The translations under genes and the position numbers were made by a program. A DNA stretch of 64,000 nt, from NCBI RefSeq assembly GCF_000701265.1, contig NZ_KL370759.1, forward strand, positions 515,360 through 579,359, read 5' to 3'. Every line of letters starts with the position of its first letter. The first letter of the stretch is position 1. This document shows, one piece after another, positions 8,998 through 16,484 of the stretch. Under the pieces are notes generated by a model that ran no database searches, had not been told where the DNA came from, and saw only the letters and a list, made by a program, of their open reading frames with translations. The stretch comes from Legionella wadsworthii DSM 21896 = ATCC 33877. GTDB lineage: Bacteria > Pseudomonadota > Gammaproteobacteria > Legionellales > Legionellaceae.

Positions 8998-9222
8998 TTA
9001 CTCTCCATATGTCTTTTTTTCCTTTGAAACATTAACTCTATAAAGACAAGAGCTCATGGAGAATAAATCTGCTTCGAGAAAATGACTGAAAAGTAGATAG
9101 TGAATATAAATAGGTTTAGTCATAAGTCTTAAATCCTGAATACTCTCATCTTTAAGTCTAAAATAACTTTTTAAATTTATCCTGTTTCTGTCATCCCTAT
9201 TTCCCACAGTTTTTATAAGCAT
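8998..9222 (-). CDS. Possible small upstream protein, hypothetical
   Basis: A 74-residue open frame ends two bases before the otsA-otsB ATG, and its last codons contain the GGAGAG ribosome site of that gene, so translation could be coupled. The product is basic at the N-terminus with a weakly hydrophobic centre and no recognised domain. The region has no other strong coding candidate. It may be a real leader peptide gene or a chance frame. Confidence 0.3.
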   Translation of the reverse strand: MLIKTVGNRDDRNRINLKSYFRLKDESIQDLRLMTKPIYIHYLLFSHFLEADLFSMSSCLYRVNVSKEKKTYGE

Positions 9223-9417
9223 AATCCATTATATTAGATGCATGTCTCAAAATAAGGACCTTTTCTACTTGTTTATACCAATTCAATTAATTTCCGAACG
9301 GAGTCATTTCCAAATAAATATTTTTTAGCGGACACGCTGGCCTCAAATTGCATTTAAACTTTAAAAAATAAAGAATTGACGAAAAATATTTTTTTGTAAT
9401 AACGCCAAGGAGGCATT

Positions 9418-9613
9418 ATGAAGAATTTGTATTTCATGAGCCAGGTATATTAACTCCTATGGATCCCTAGTGAAAATTACCACCTCTGCCATTTGTATTA
9501 TTGACTTACATTTTATACGGGGGGGCAATGGGTCCTAGCAAAAAGGAACAGTTCTAGGACATAAAGCTGTTGGCGTGGTTGCTGAAACTGGATTATTGCA
9601 GGTGGAGTCATAG
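9418..9613 (+). pseudogene. Remnant of a zinc-dependent alcohol dehydrogenase (MDR family)
   Basis: An intact ribosome site (AAGGAGG) and ATG are followed by decayed coding sequence. Reading across one lost base near 9424 gives FVFHEPG. A second segment from 9470 reads VKITTSAIC-IIDLHFIRGG, then a TAG stop at 9536, then GTVLGHKAVGVVAETG, and ends at 9611. This matches the N-terminal GroES-like domain of glutathione-independent formaldehyde/alcohol dehydrogenases (catalytic-zinc Cys, then DLH, then GHE; here GHK). Only about 65 of some 350-390 codons remain. It is a dead fragment. Confidence 0.7.
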
Positions 9614-9691
9614 ATAAAAGGTTTAGGACTCATTTTGAAAAAATAAATCTGCCAATGCTTCATTAGTCCAGTTTTTTAGCATCAATTTTTT

Positions 9692-10105
9692 TTAAGGTTT
9701 GGCTAAAAACCAATATGCGAAAGAACCCAATATCATACCCAAAACAAAATAAAGCGGATCTAAATTAAAAGTGGCAAGGGCGGTTATGGATGGACCTGGG
9801 CAATAACCGGCCAATCCCCAGCCAATGCCAAAAATAGCACTGCCCATAAGGAGAGGCTTGGTTATTTTTGTTGATTCTGGAAGAAAAAAGCACTCTGTAA
9901 TTAATGGCTTGGCTTTTTTTAGAACAAATCGATAACCAATAAAAGTAGTTAAAACGGCAGACACCATCACCACGAGTAGGGTAGGATCCCAATAACCAAA
10001 GAAATCAAGAAAATTGAGTATCTTATATGGATTAATCATATTGGATACAGTTAGTCCCAGACCAAACAATAACCCGATAAAAAAAGCCGACAAACGTTCC
10101 ATCAT
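9692..10105 (-). CDS. YeeE/YedE family sulfur-transport membrane protein, second half
   Basis: This 137-residue membrane protein belongs to the YeeE/YedE (DUF395, TsuA-like) family, whose members move thiosulfate or related sulfur species. About four hydrophobic segments are visible, with the family cysteine motif in GWGLAGYCPGPS near residue 100. The start is the ATG at 10105, which overlaps the TGA of the upstream partner (ATGA), indicating translational coupling; an in-frame ATG follows immediately at 10102. Many bacteria carry these two halves as separate small proteins, as here, and the pair is thought to work together. No sulfurtransferase or beta-lactamase-fold dioxygenase gene sits beside it. 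Confidence 0.88.
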   Translation of the reverse strand: MMERLSAFFIGLLFGLGLTVSNMINPYKILNFLDFFGYWDPTLLVVMVSAVLTTFIGYRFVLKKAKPLITECFFLPESTKITKPLLMGSAIFGIGWGLAGYCPGPSITALATFNLDPLYFVLGMILGSFAYWFLAKP

Positions 10106-10539
10106 GAATATATTCCCAGGATATGTCGCATGATAAATGTAGTGATAGCCGCTGACAAAAGAAATGAAGCAGTTGCGACTAAAGAACGCAAGGATAAACG
10201 GGCGATACCACATACGCCATGTCCTGAAGTACAGCCTTGTCCCATCCGCGTTCCAAATCCTACGCAAAAACCGGCAAAAATCAGAATCAATACAGAATAA
10301 TGTGTACGTAAAGGAAATTGTATGTCAGGAAATAAATAAAAAAATAGTCCACCAACGAACAGCCCTAAAAGAAAAAAAATTCTCCAAAATTCTATTTTAT
10401 CTTTGGGTGGGCATAGCTGGTGAATCATGCCACTTATTCCCGCCATGCGGCCGTTAAACCAAAGCAGCAAAACAGCACTTAGACCAATCAAAAAACCGCC
10501 TAATAAACCCTTATATGGCGTAAAAACCGTATATTCCAT
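10102..10539 (-). CDS. YeeE/YedE family sulfur-transport membrane protein, first half
   Basis: This 145-residue membrane protein is the upstream partner of the pair. It has about four membrane segments and the motif GFGTRMGQGCTSGHGVCG near residues 94-111, in which the cysteines are the family's likely sulfur-relay residues. The N-terminus (MEYTVFTPYKGLLGGFLIG) is typical. Its stop overlaps the start of the second half by four bases, so the two form a minimal operon. Regulation cannot be read from the upstream region, which shows no obvious operator. Confidence 0.88.
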   Translation of the reverse strand: MEYTVFTPYKGLLGGFLIGLSAVLLLWFNGRMAGISGMIHQLCPPKDKIEFWRIFFLLGLFVGGLFFYLFPDIQFPLRTHYSVLILIFAGFCVGFGTRMGQGCTSGHGVCGIARLSLRSLVATASFLLSAAITTFIMRHILGIYS

Positions 10540-10717
10540 GTTATCCCCGAATTTCCATTGGCTCCTTTATCTTTTTTATAAAACTACCATTAAAATTAGA
10601 TTTATTTCAATGTTTTTACGTGATTGCATAGAAAGAAATGAAATTTATTCGTTATTCTTTTAATAGCTTCACATTGGTTCACTGACTGTCTGGTGCAAAA
10701 TAGCGGTACAGGAGTGA

Positions 10718-10864
10718 TTATTTTAACCAAAATATTCGTACTATTATGTAAAGAATCGTCATCCCTAAAGCTGGAATAATAAATAAAGCAAGAAATGTGT
10801 AGAATCCTATTCTATTTTCTGCAGAAGCATTATAGAACTCTTTAAATTTTTTCCAGAGAGACAT
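10718..10864 (-). CDS. 48-residue single-span membrane protein, hypothetical
   Basis: A short frame encodes MSLWKKFKEFYNASAENRIG followed by one strong hydrophobic segment (about residues 21-44) and ends in WLK. The amphipathic, basic N-terminus plus one span is a common shape for small bacterial membrane proteins. No clear ribosome site is seen, and there is no recognised family. It lies alone between the YeeE/YedE pair and the PIG-L gene. Confidence 0.4.
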   Translation of the reverse strand: MSLWKKFKEFYNASAENRIGFYTFLALFIIPALGMTILYIIVRIFWLK

Positions 10865-11049
10865 GTGGATTGATATCATCTTAAAAAGTACTGATTGATT
10901 CTAAGTAACTACCCCATAAAGAGCAAGGGCAAAATTCTCCTTATTCGAATAACTGTCTCAAGTTGCTCGAGCAATTCCTATATTCAGATAAGTATGAATA
11001 TTTAGTCTATATTTTAAAAGACACTTTTATATAAGTTCTTTTTATCAAA

Positions 11050-11748
11050 ATGGATTTCGTCATGAAAACATCTGAAAAGGAATGGTTGGCTTATTTAAAA
11101 GATAAAGAGTTGATGAAAATACCTCGGATGCACACAATCATTTTGTCACCTCATCCGGATGATGAATCATTAGGCGCAGGCGGCCTTATTTTTGATTTAA
11201 GAAAAAACAACGTCGATGTGTTAATCATTTCTATAACTGATGGTGAAAATGCTTATCCGGATGCTAAAAATCTTGGCCAAATCAGGAGAAAAGAGCAAGA
11301 GAGCGCCCTGCGTATTCTTGGAGTTACCAAAGAAAAAATTATTCGTTTGCATTTAAAAGATAGTGCTGTGAAAGAAGCTGAAAAACAATTAGAACAATTA
11401 ATACTGCCCTTTATTGATCAAAATGTTCATTTAATTGCTCCCTGGACGGGAGACTATCATGCGGATCATGAAGCAGTCGGGCGGGTTGCTTTAAAGCTTG
11501 CGCGGCAAAAAAAAATACATTTAAGTTTTTATTTTTTCTGGACCTGGCAACATTCAAGCATACTGGATATGAAAAATTTAACTTTATTTATTTACCCTTT
11601 GAGTAGGAATGCATTTCATACCAAACAAAAAGCCATTGATTGTTATACTTCCCAAAAGAGTAATAAAAAAAATCATCCTATTTTGCCAGAAAGTGTATTA
11701 ATTCCAACAATGCGTTCTTTTGAGGTCTATGGACAATATGATTATTAA
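11050..11748 (+). CDS. PIG-L family de-N-acetylase
   Basis: This is a zinc-dependent deacetylase of the LmbE/PIG-L family, 232 residues, acting on N-acetylated sugars or similar amides. The zinc motif HPDDE is at residues 35-39 after a hydrophobic strand (TIILSP), and the third-ligand motif HADHEAVG is at about 137-144. The ATG at 11062 (M5) is an alternative start. It is followed, 62 bases later and in the same direction, by a GT2 glycosyltransferase. Pairs like this occur in small clusters that build or modify a glycan, but the substrate here is unknown. No signal peptide is present, so it acts in the cytosol. Confidence 0.88.
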   Translation: MDFVMKTSEKEWLAYLKDKELMKIPRMHTIILSPHPDDESLGAGGLIFDLRKNNVDVLIISITDGENAYPDAKNLGQIRRKEQESALRILGVTKEKIIRLHLKDSAVKEAEKQLEQLILPFIDQNVHLIAPWTGDYHADHEAVGRVALKLARQKKIHLSFYFFWTWQHSSILDMKNLTLFIYPLSRNAFHTKQKAIDCYTSQKSNKKNHPILPESVLIPTMRSFEVYGQYDY

Positions 11749-11810
11749 GTGAGATTTAAGATTCATCGTAGCTTTGTATGAATAAGATTAAATCATTATG
11801 GAAAAGATAA

Positions 11811-12539
11811 ATGAATATAAATACTATTTACATTTTGATTCCTGCCAGGAATGAAGAAGATCTTCTTCCGAGATGTTTGTCTTCACTTTTAAAAGCGAGT
11901 TCCGTGATGCCTTCGAATATCCAAATTGAAACCATTCTATGCGTGGATGCTTCTACTGACAAAACCTTTGAAATTGGTACAAAAATTTTAAATAAAAAAG
12001 GTACTGTACTAAATATTGACAAGGAAAATGTTGGCGCTGCACGCAGGTATGCCGCTCAATATGCCTTAAGCCATTATAGTGGACCTTTGGAATACTGCTG
12101 GATAGCGAATACTGATGCAGACTGCAAAATTCCTTTGAATTGGCTTCAAAAGCAAATTGTCTGGGCTAATCAAAGGGTGCATGCAATAAAAGGGATAATT
12201 AAAGTAGATTCTTATGCGCAGCATTGTGACGAGGTTTCGAATCTTTTTGAAAAAGATTATAACATAAATGAAGATGGTACTCACCCACATATCCATGGAT
12301 CTAATTTAGGCATAAGGGCTGATGTATATCAGGATGTAGGCGGATGGAGCGAGTTACCCACAGCAGAGGATCATGATTTGTGGAATCGGTTATCACGTTT
12401 GAATCTAAATCTGGTTTCTGATGCGAGTCTGTTTGTCATGACCAGCGGACGTAAAATGGGTCGTGCTCCTTTAGGTTTTGCAGATAAGTTAGATTCATAT
12501 AATAAACAATTAGATACCTTTTCTAAAAAAATTGATTGA
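11811..12539 (+). CDS. Family 2 glycosyltransferase
   Basis: This is a 242-residue GT-A fold enzyme with no membrane segments. The N-terminal strand YILIPARNEEDLLPRCL, the CVDASTDKT nucleotide-binding loop and NTDADCKIP (the DXD-like metal site near residue 100) are typical of GT2. The C-terminal half has GWSELPTAEDHDLWNRL, where the ED pair probably holds the catalytic base. The nucleotide sugar and acceptor are unknown. It probably forms an operon with the PIG-L deacetylase just upstream, which suggests that one enzyme deacetylates a sugar the other has added, or the reverse. Confidence 0.85.
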   Translation: MNINTIYILIPARNEEDLLPRCLSSLLKASSVMPSNIQIETILCVDASTDKTFEIGTKILNKKGTVLNIDKENVGAARRYAAQYALSHYSGPLEYCWIANTDADCKIPLNWLQKQIVWANQRVHAIKGIIKVDSYAQHCDEVSNLFEKDYNINEDGTHPHIHGSNLGIRADVYQDVGGWSELPTAEDHDLWNRLSRLNLNLVSDASLFVMTSGRKMGRAPLGFADKLDSYNKQLDTFSKKID

Positions 12540-12690
12540 GTTATAGTGTCATTTTTGTAAAAAAATGTTTATAGAATTATTTATATCATTGAGAAACAAT
12601 AAAAATAATCCTGAAACATTGCAAATTGATTCATTTAATCATGCAAAGAAAGAATGAGGTGTACACTAATCATATCTCTATGGAGTAGTG

Positions 12691-13413
12691 ATGGATCGTG
12701 AAAAAGAAATATTGGACGATAATCTTGTAGAAAACTTTAGTAATCCTCCTCTTCCGACAACGACTTCAGAATACATCACAGTGGTTTCACATTATTATCG
12801 GGGAGAAATCGCACGTATGTCCGGATGGCGAGATCGTATCGATCGTACCAGTAATTGGGCAATAACTGCTGTGGCCGCAATGCTTTCATTATCACTTTCT
12901 TCTTCAACGGCACATCATGGCGTGTTACTCTTTGCCATGCTCCTTATCTTGCTCCTTCTCTTCATTGAATCAAGACGATACCGTTTTTTTGATGTGTATC
13001 GATCTCGTGTACGCAGGCTCGAGCGGTTTTATTTTGCACCCATGTTCATGCCTTCAGCTCCAACTGAGGAGCATTGGTCAGAAATTCTAGGGCAAGACTT
13101 GAGTAGACCACGCTTTTTGATGAGTCTAGGTGCAGCCATGTCGCGACGATTACGTCGAAATTATGTTTGGATGTTTCTCATACTGCTGTTGGCGTGGATA
13201 CTAAAAATTTCTTCTCCAAAGCTACAAGTTTCTGGCGTACGACAAGAGATGGGTATTTCATTCAATGGAATTGTGGAGAATGCTGCATTAGGCGCCGTTC
13301 CCGGGTGGGCGGTCATTACAATCCTTATCTTATTTTATGCATGGATTGCTTATGCTTGTATCCATTCTACAAAACATTCAGATGAGCTGTTACATGGGGA
13401 TGTACATGTTTAA
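12691..13413 (+). CDS. DUF2270 predicted integral membrane protein
   Basis: A 240-residue inner-membrane protein with a hydrophilic N-terminus, two close hydrophobic segments (about 55-95), a positively charged central loop rich in Arg (SRRYRFFDVYRSRVRRLERF), and two more hydrophobic segments near 150-165 and 205-225. The central loop and the YYRGEIARMSGWRDRIDRT stretch are characteristic of DUF2270. The function is unknown. The ATG at 12691 is preferred over a GTG three bases upstream because TGGAG lies five bases before it. It often travels with stress-related genes; here its neighbours are a GT2 and a small heat-shock protein. Confidence 0.82.
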   Translation: MDREKEILDDNLVENFSNPPLPTTTSEYITVVSHYYRGEIARMSGWRDRIDRTSNWAITAVAAMLSLSLSSSTAHHGVLLFAMLLILLLLFIESRRYRFFDVYRSRVRRLERFYFAPMFMPSAPTEEHWSEILGQDLSRPRFLMSLGAAMSRRLRRNYVWMFLILLLAWILKISSPKLQVSGVRQEMGISFNGIVENAALGAVPGWAVITILILFYAWIAYACIHSTKHSDELLHGDVHV

Positions 13414-13553
13414 TGTTCCTTATCTTCTGCTCTGTACTTATTTTTAAATTATTTATCCTAAATTACTTGAAAAAAATCGTTTAAATCACAATATTTTAAA
13501 TGTTTTCAGTTTGGAAAAAATTTATTCCCATTTATTTTGTAAGGAGATTATTT

Positions 13554-14141
13554 ATGAAAAAGAAAATACTTCCTATTCTAATCTCTGTTCCTTTGTTCAC
13601 AATAATTTCTGTTGGAGCACAAGCACTCGAGATAAAACCTAATAAATCAATGCCAAATAATACCGATCAGATCATCGTCGATCCTTTTGCTGATGATCCT
13701 TTTTTTCAATCCCACAATGATGCGCTTCAGCAAATGTATAAAATGCAGCAAGCCATGGATCAATTTATGAAAAGTCAATTTTCACAAATGCAAAACAGTC
13801 TTGTAAATCAAAACAATCAAAAACTATTTGGAAGTACCAATAATATTGAAATTAAAGAAGATAAAAATGAATTAATTTATAAAATAAGGCTACCTCAAGG
13901 GGCTGACAGCAAAGTTAATGTCTCGGTTAAGGACAGGCAATTAATTGTTAATTCCAATATAACTCAAAAAATTACGAAGGAACAAGACAATACGAAAAGC
14001 GTCAGTTATTCTCAAAGCAACTACAGCCAATCATTTCAATTGCCGGAAGGTTATGATCCCAATTCCATGGTGACAAAGAATAAAGATTCAAATTTGATAG
14101 TAATTTTTAAAAAATCTCTTGCGACATCCAATATTCTTTAA
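13554..14141 (+). CDS. Exported Hsp20/alpha-crystallin-like small heat-shock protein
   Basis: It has 195 residues from the ATG at 13554, which follows a strong AAGGAG site; an ATG at 13500 has none. A Sec signal peptide (MKKKILPILISVPLFTIISV, then GAQA) is followed by a Gln/Met-rich helical linker (about 50-90) and an alpha-crystallin-like beta domain (about 95-190) with ELIYKIRLPQG, VSVKDRQLIVN, SFQLPEGYDP and DSNLIVIFKK. Small heat-shock proteins hold unfolding clients, and an exported copy would act in the periplasm. The strictly conserved A-x-x-x-n-G-v-L motif is replaced by MVTKNKDSNLIV, so the identification rests on overall pattern. Confidence 0.75.
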   Translation: MKKKILPILISVPLFTIISVGAQALEIKPNKSMPNNTDQIIVDPFADDPFFQSHNDALQQMYKMQQAMDQFMKSQFSQMQNSLVNQNNQKLFGSTNNIEIKEDKNELIYKIRLPQGADSKVNVSVKDRQLIVNSNITQKITKEQDNTKSVSYSQSNYSQSFQLPEGYDPNSMVTKNKDSNLIVIFKKSLATSNIL

Positions 14142-14452
14142 AATAATGGATTTTTGGAGATGTATTATTCCATTATATTATTTATAACAATGTCGCTTCG
14201 CTGGGCCTATCAGGCCCAGGCCTACATTTTCTGATGTTTGTCCCACCACCGGTTAGCGGATAGGCAGGGTTTTAAAAGCAGCATTTTCCATTCTTAAGTG
14301 CTAATTCTGATGACCTGTCTTCACAAGCCGGGGGAGAGTCTCTCGAAAAATAAAATAGAAAGCTTCATTTTGAATTGGTGAGCATGACATTTAAGGATAT
14401 ATAGCTTAGGAGAGTTAAACTGTTTGGCAAGGCGAGTTCACATTAAGTTGAA
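14142..14452. other. Non-coding gap with one perfect hairpin
   Basis: No convincing gene lies in these 311 bases. The one clear structure is a perfect 8-base-pair hairpin with a 3-base loop (CTGGGCCT-ATC-AGGCCCAG) at 14201-14219, about 60 bases after the small heat-shock gene. It lacks a T tract, so it may be an mRNA end structure or a dispersed repeat rather than an intrinsic terminator. Confidence 0.5.
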
Positions 14453-15424
14453 TCACACATTGGATAACATTTTAATTAAGTAATATTTATTTCTTTTTAT
14501 TTTATCGAGCTCTTCGTTTAAATCTTCCTCCTTTAAATCCAATTTGAGATTTTTCAAAAGGAGCTCTTCTTTTTCTTCTAAGCATCTCAATGCTTTCCAT
14601 AAAAAATCTTCATATTCTGTTTTTAATAATCTGAATAAACTCTCCTTGCCATAGGCATGACCTACGCGACATCGCCAACGTAATATTGATTTGTCTTTTA
14701 TTTGCCATAAGATACCGCTGCATTCAGGGCAGGTAAATGTTGAAGGAGTGCTAATTTTTCTAAGTACATCTTCATTGAATAAATTTTCTGTATCATTCAA
14801 CTGAGATTCAATCCTTAAGGTTTCCCACAGTTCGCTTTTTGAGTTTTCCTCTGAAGGCGTTGAGTTGATAATTTTTTTAATCAGTGGATAGATTTGCTCT
14901 AATTTTAATTGATAGTCCACTACTCCTGCTTTAATTGCATTTTTTGGCATATCTGGAAAATCAGCCTCTTCCGGGCTTTGGGCTATCGTTGTGCCTTTGC
15001 ATTTTTTAATGGCTGAAAAACCTGCACTGCCATCATCTAACAATCCTGATAACAGAATACCAATGACCAAAGGACCATAATATAATGCGGCTGAATAAAA
15101 AAGGACATCAATTGCAGGCCTGGTATTATTAATTTTAGGTCCCTGCCTCAGTGTGACTTTGCCATCCATTAATGTCATGTGCAGGTTTGGTGGCGCAATG
15201 TATACATGGCCGGAAGTAAGCTCTTCAATTTCTCTGGGATGACGTACTTTAAGTGAAGTATGCCGCTGAATGATATTCGGCAATTTTGACTCTGAATTAG
15301 GGGAAAGATGCAAAACAATTAGAATAATACCTCTAAAATTATCGGGAAAAGATGAAATTAATTGAATTAGTGGTTTTATCCCTCCTGCAGATGCCCCTAT
15401 AACAACTAAATGATTATTTTCCAT
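14453..15424 (-). CDS. Stand-alone CheB-type protein-glutamate methylesterase with zinc ribbon
   Basis: This 323-residue protein has a CheB methylesterase domain (about 1-190) but no receiver domain. The catalytic triad is visible: Ser12 in GASAGG, His39 in VLHLS and Asp131 in LLDDGSAG. The C-terminal part adds a putative zinc ribbon (CPEC and, after about 20 residues, RWRCRVGHAYG) and a helical, Lys/Glu-rich tail. No cheA, cheR or chemoreceptor gene is in the window, so a role in classical chemotaxis is doubtful. It lies in the stress-gene region between the small heat-shock gene and the DUF72 gene. It is probably regulated differently from response-regulator CheB enzymes, since the phosphorylation domain is missing. 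Confidence 0.88.
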   Translation of the reverse strand: MENNHLVVIGASAGGIKPLIQLISSFPDNFRGIILIVLHLSPNSESKLPNIIQRHTSLKVRHPREIEELTSGHVYIAPPNLHMTLMDGKVTLRQGPKINNTRPAIDVLFYSAALYYGPLVIGILLSGLLDDGSAGFSAIKKCKGTTIAQSPEEADFPDMPKNAIKAGVVDYQLKLEQIYPLIKKIINSTPSEENSKSELWETLRIESQLNDTENLFNEDVLRKISTPSTFTCPECSGILWQIKDKSILRWRCRVGHAYGKESLFRLLKTEYEDFLWKALRCLEEKEELLLKNLKLDLKEEDLNEELDKIKRNKYYLIKMLSNV

Positions 15425-15671
15425 GATTGCCTTAGAGATAATTTTATAAATTAATATAAATTTTAGGGATGTTTAAGGTTCGCTATGATACTGCATTGCT
15501 TATACTGTGATATTTTATGAAAAAAATAAACCAAGAGCAGAAAAATAGCTATTTATCAGAACCCCTACTAATCTTAGTTTAGCCTGAGAAAATAAAATAT
15601 AAAGTGAAAAGGAATAAATACCATTATTTTCATAATGAATTAAGCCCTAAAATTTGTATCAAGGAGGGGCA

Positions 15672-16429
15672 ATGCAAAGAGACAAAATACACATTGGCAC
15701 ATCTGGATGGCAGTATAGCCATTGGTATGGCTCATTTTATCCCAAAAATATTAATTTTCATAAACAACTTATTACTTTTTATGCGCAAAAATTTCAAACT
15801 GTTGAATTAAACACAAGTTTTTATCATGTACCGAGTGAAAAAACCATAGAAGAATGGATAAAAGCGACTCCTCAGGATTTTATTTTTTCTTATAAGGTAA
15901 ACCGTTATATAACCCATATGAAAAAATTGAATGACCTGAGGAAGCGTTGAAGAAACTTTTTACCAATCTTTCCTATTTTGGAGAAAAAATAGGACCCATA
16001 TTATTTCAATTACCGCCGAGGTGGCATAAAAATATAGAAAGATTTGGTGAATTTATAAAACAATTAACTAAAGATTACCGATACGCTTTCGAATTTAGAG
16101 ATAGAACATGGCTTGATGAGGATGTTTACGAACTCCTTCGTGAATATAATATTGCATCATGTTTCTATGATTTTAAAGCGTACCAAGCCCCGGAAATAGT
16201 AACAAGCGATCTGATCTACATTCGCTTGCACGGCCCTCATGCAGCGCCATATACCGGCTCTTATAGTAGAGATAAATTAGCTCACTATGCTACAAAAATT
16301 CATAATTGGGAAAAAGAGGGCAAGCTGGTTTATTGTTATTTTGATAATGATCAAAATGCGTATGCTCCCCGTGATAGCCAGCGTCTTATTGAGTTTTTGG
16401 AAAAATATTCATCCGAAGAGCAAACATAA
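15672..16429 (+). pseudogene. DUF72 family (YecE-like) protein, disrupted by a one-base deletion
   Basis: The first frame starts at an ATG with an excellent AAGGAGG site and encodes a normal DUF72 N-terminus (IHIGTSGWQYSHWYGSFYP, then VELNTSFYHVPS and ITHMKKLND), then stops at 15950. The second frame, overlapping by four bases, continues with KKLFTNLSYFGEKIGPILFQ, LPPRWHKN and YIRLHGPHAAPYTG to 16429. Adding one C at 15935-15936 joins them as NDPEEALKKL, which is what the family expects. So a full-length gene of about 252 codons lost one base. A sequencing error is possible. The biochemical role of DUF72 proteins, which have a TIM-barrel fold, is not settled. Confidence 0.8.
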
Positions 16430-16460
16430 GCTGGATATTTTTCCAGCCTATGTTTCTTTT
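16425..16460 (+). terminator. Intrinsic terminator after the DUF72 gene
   Basis: A hairpin (CATAAGCTGGA with TCCAGCCTATG, one mismatch) contains the DUF72 stop codon and is followed by TTTCTTTT. It would stop transcription before the convergent GH65 gene. Confidence 0.75.
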
Positions 16461-16484
16461 GGAGTGTGATAATGATCACCTCTT

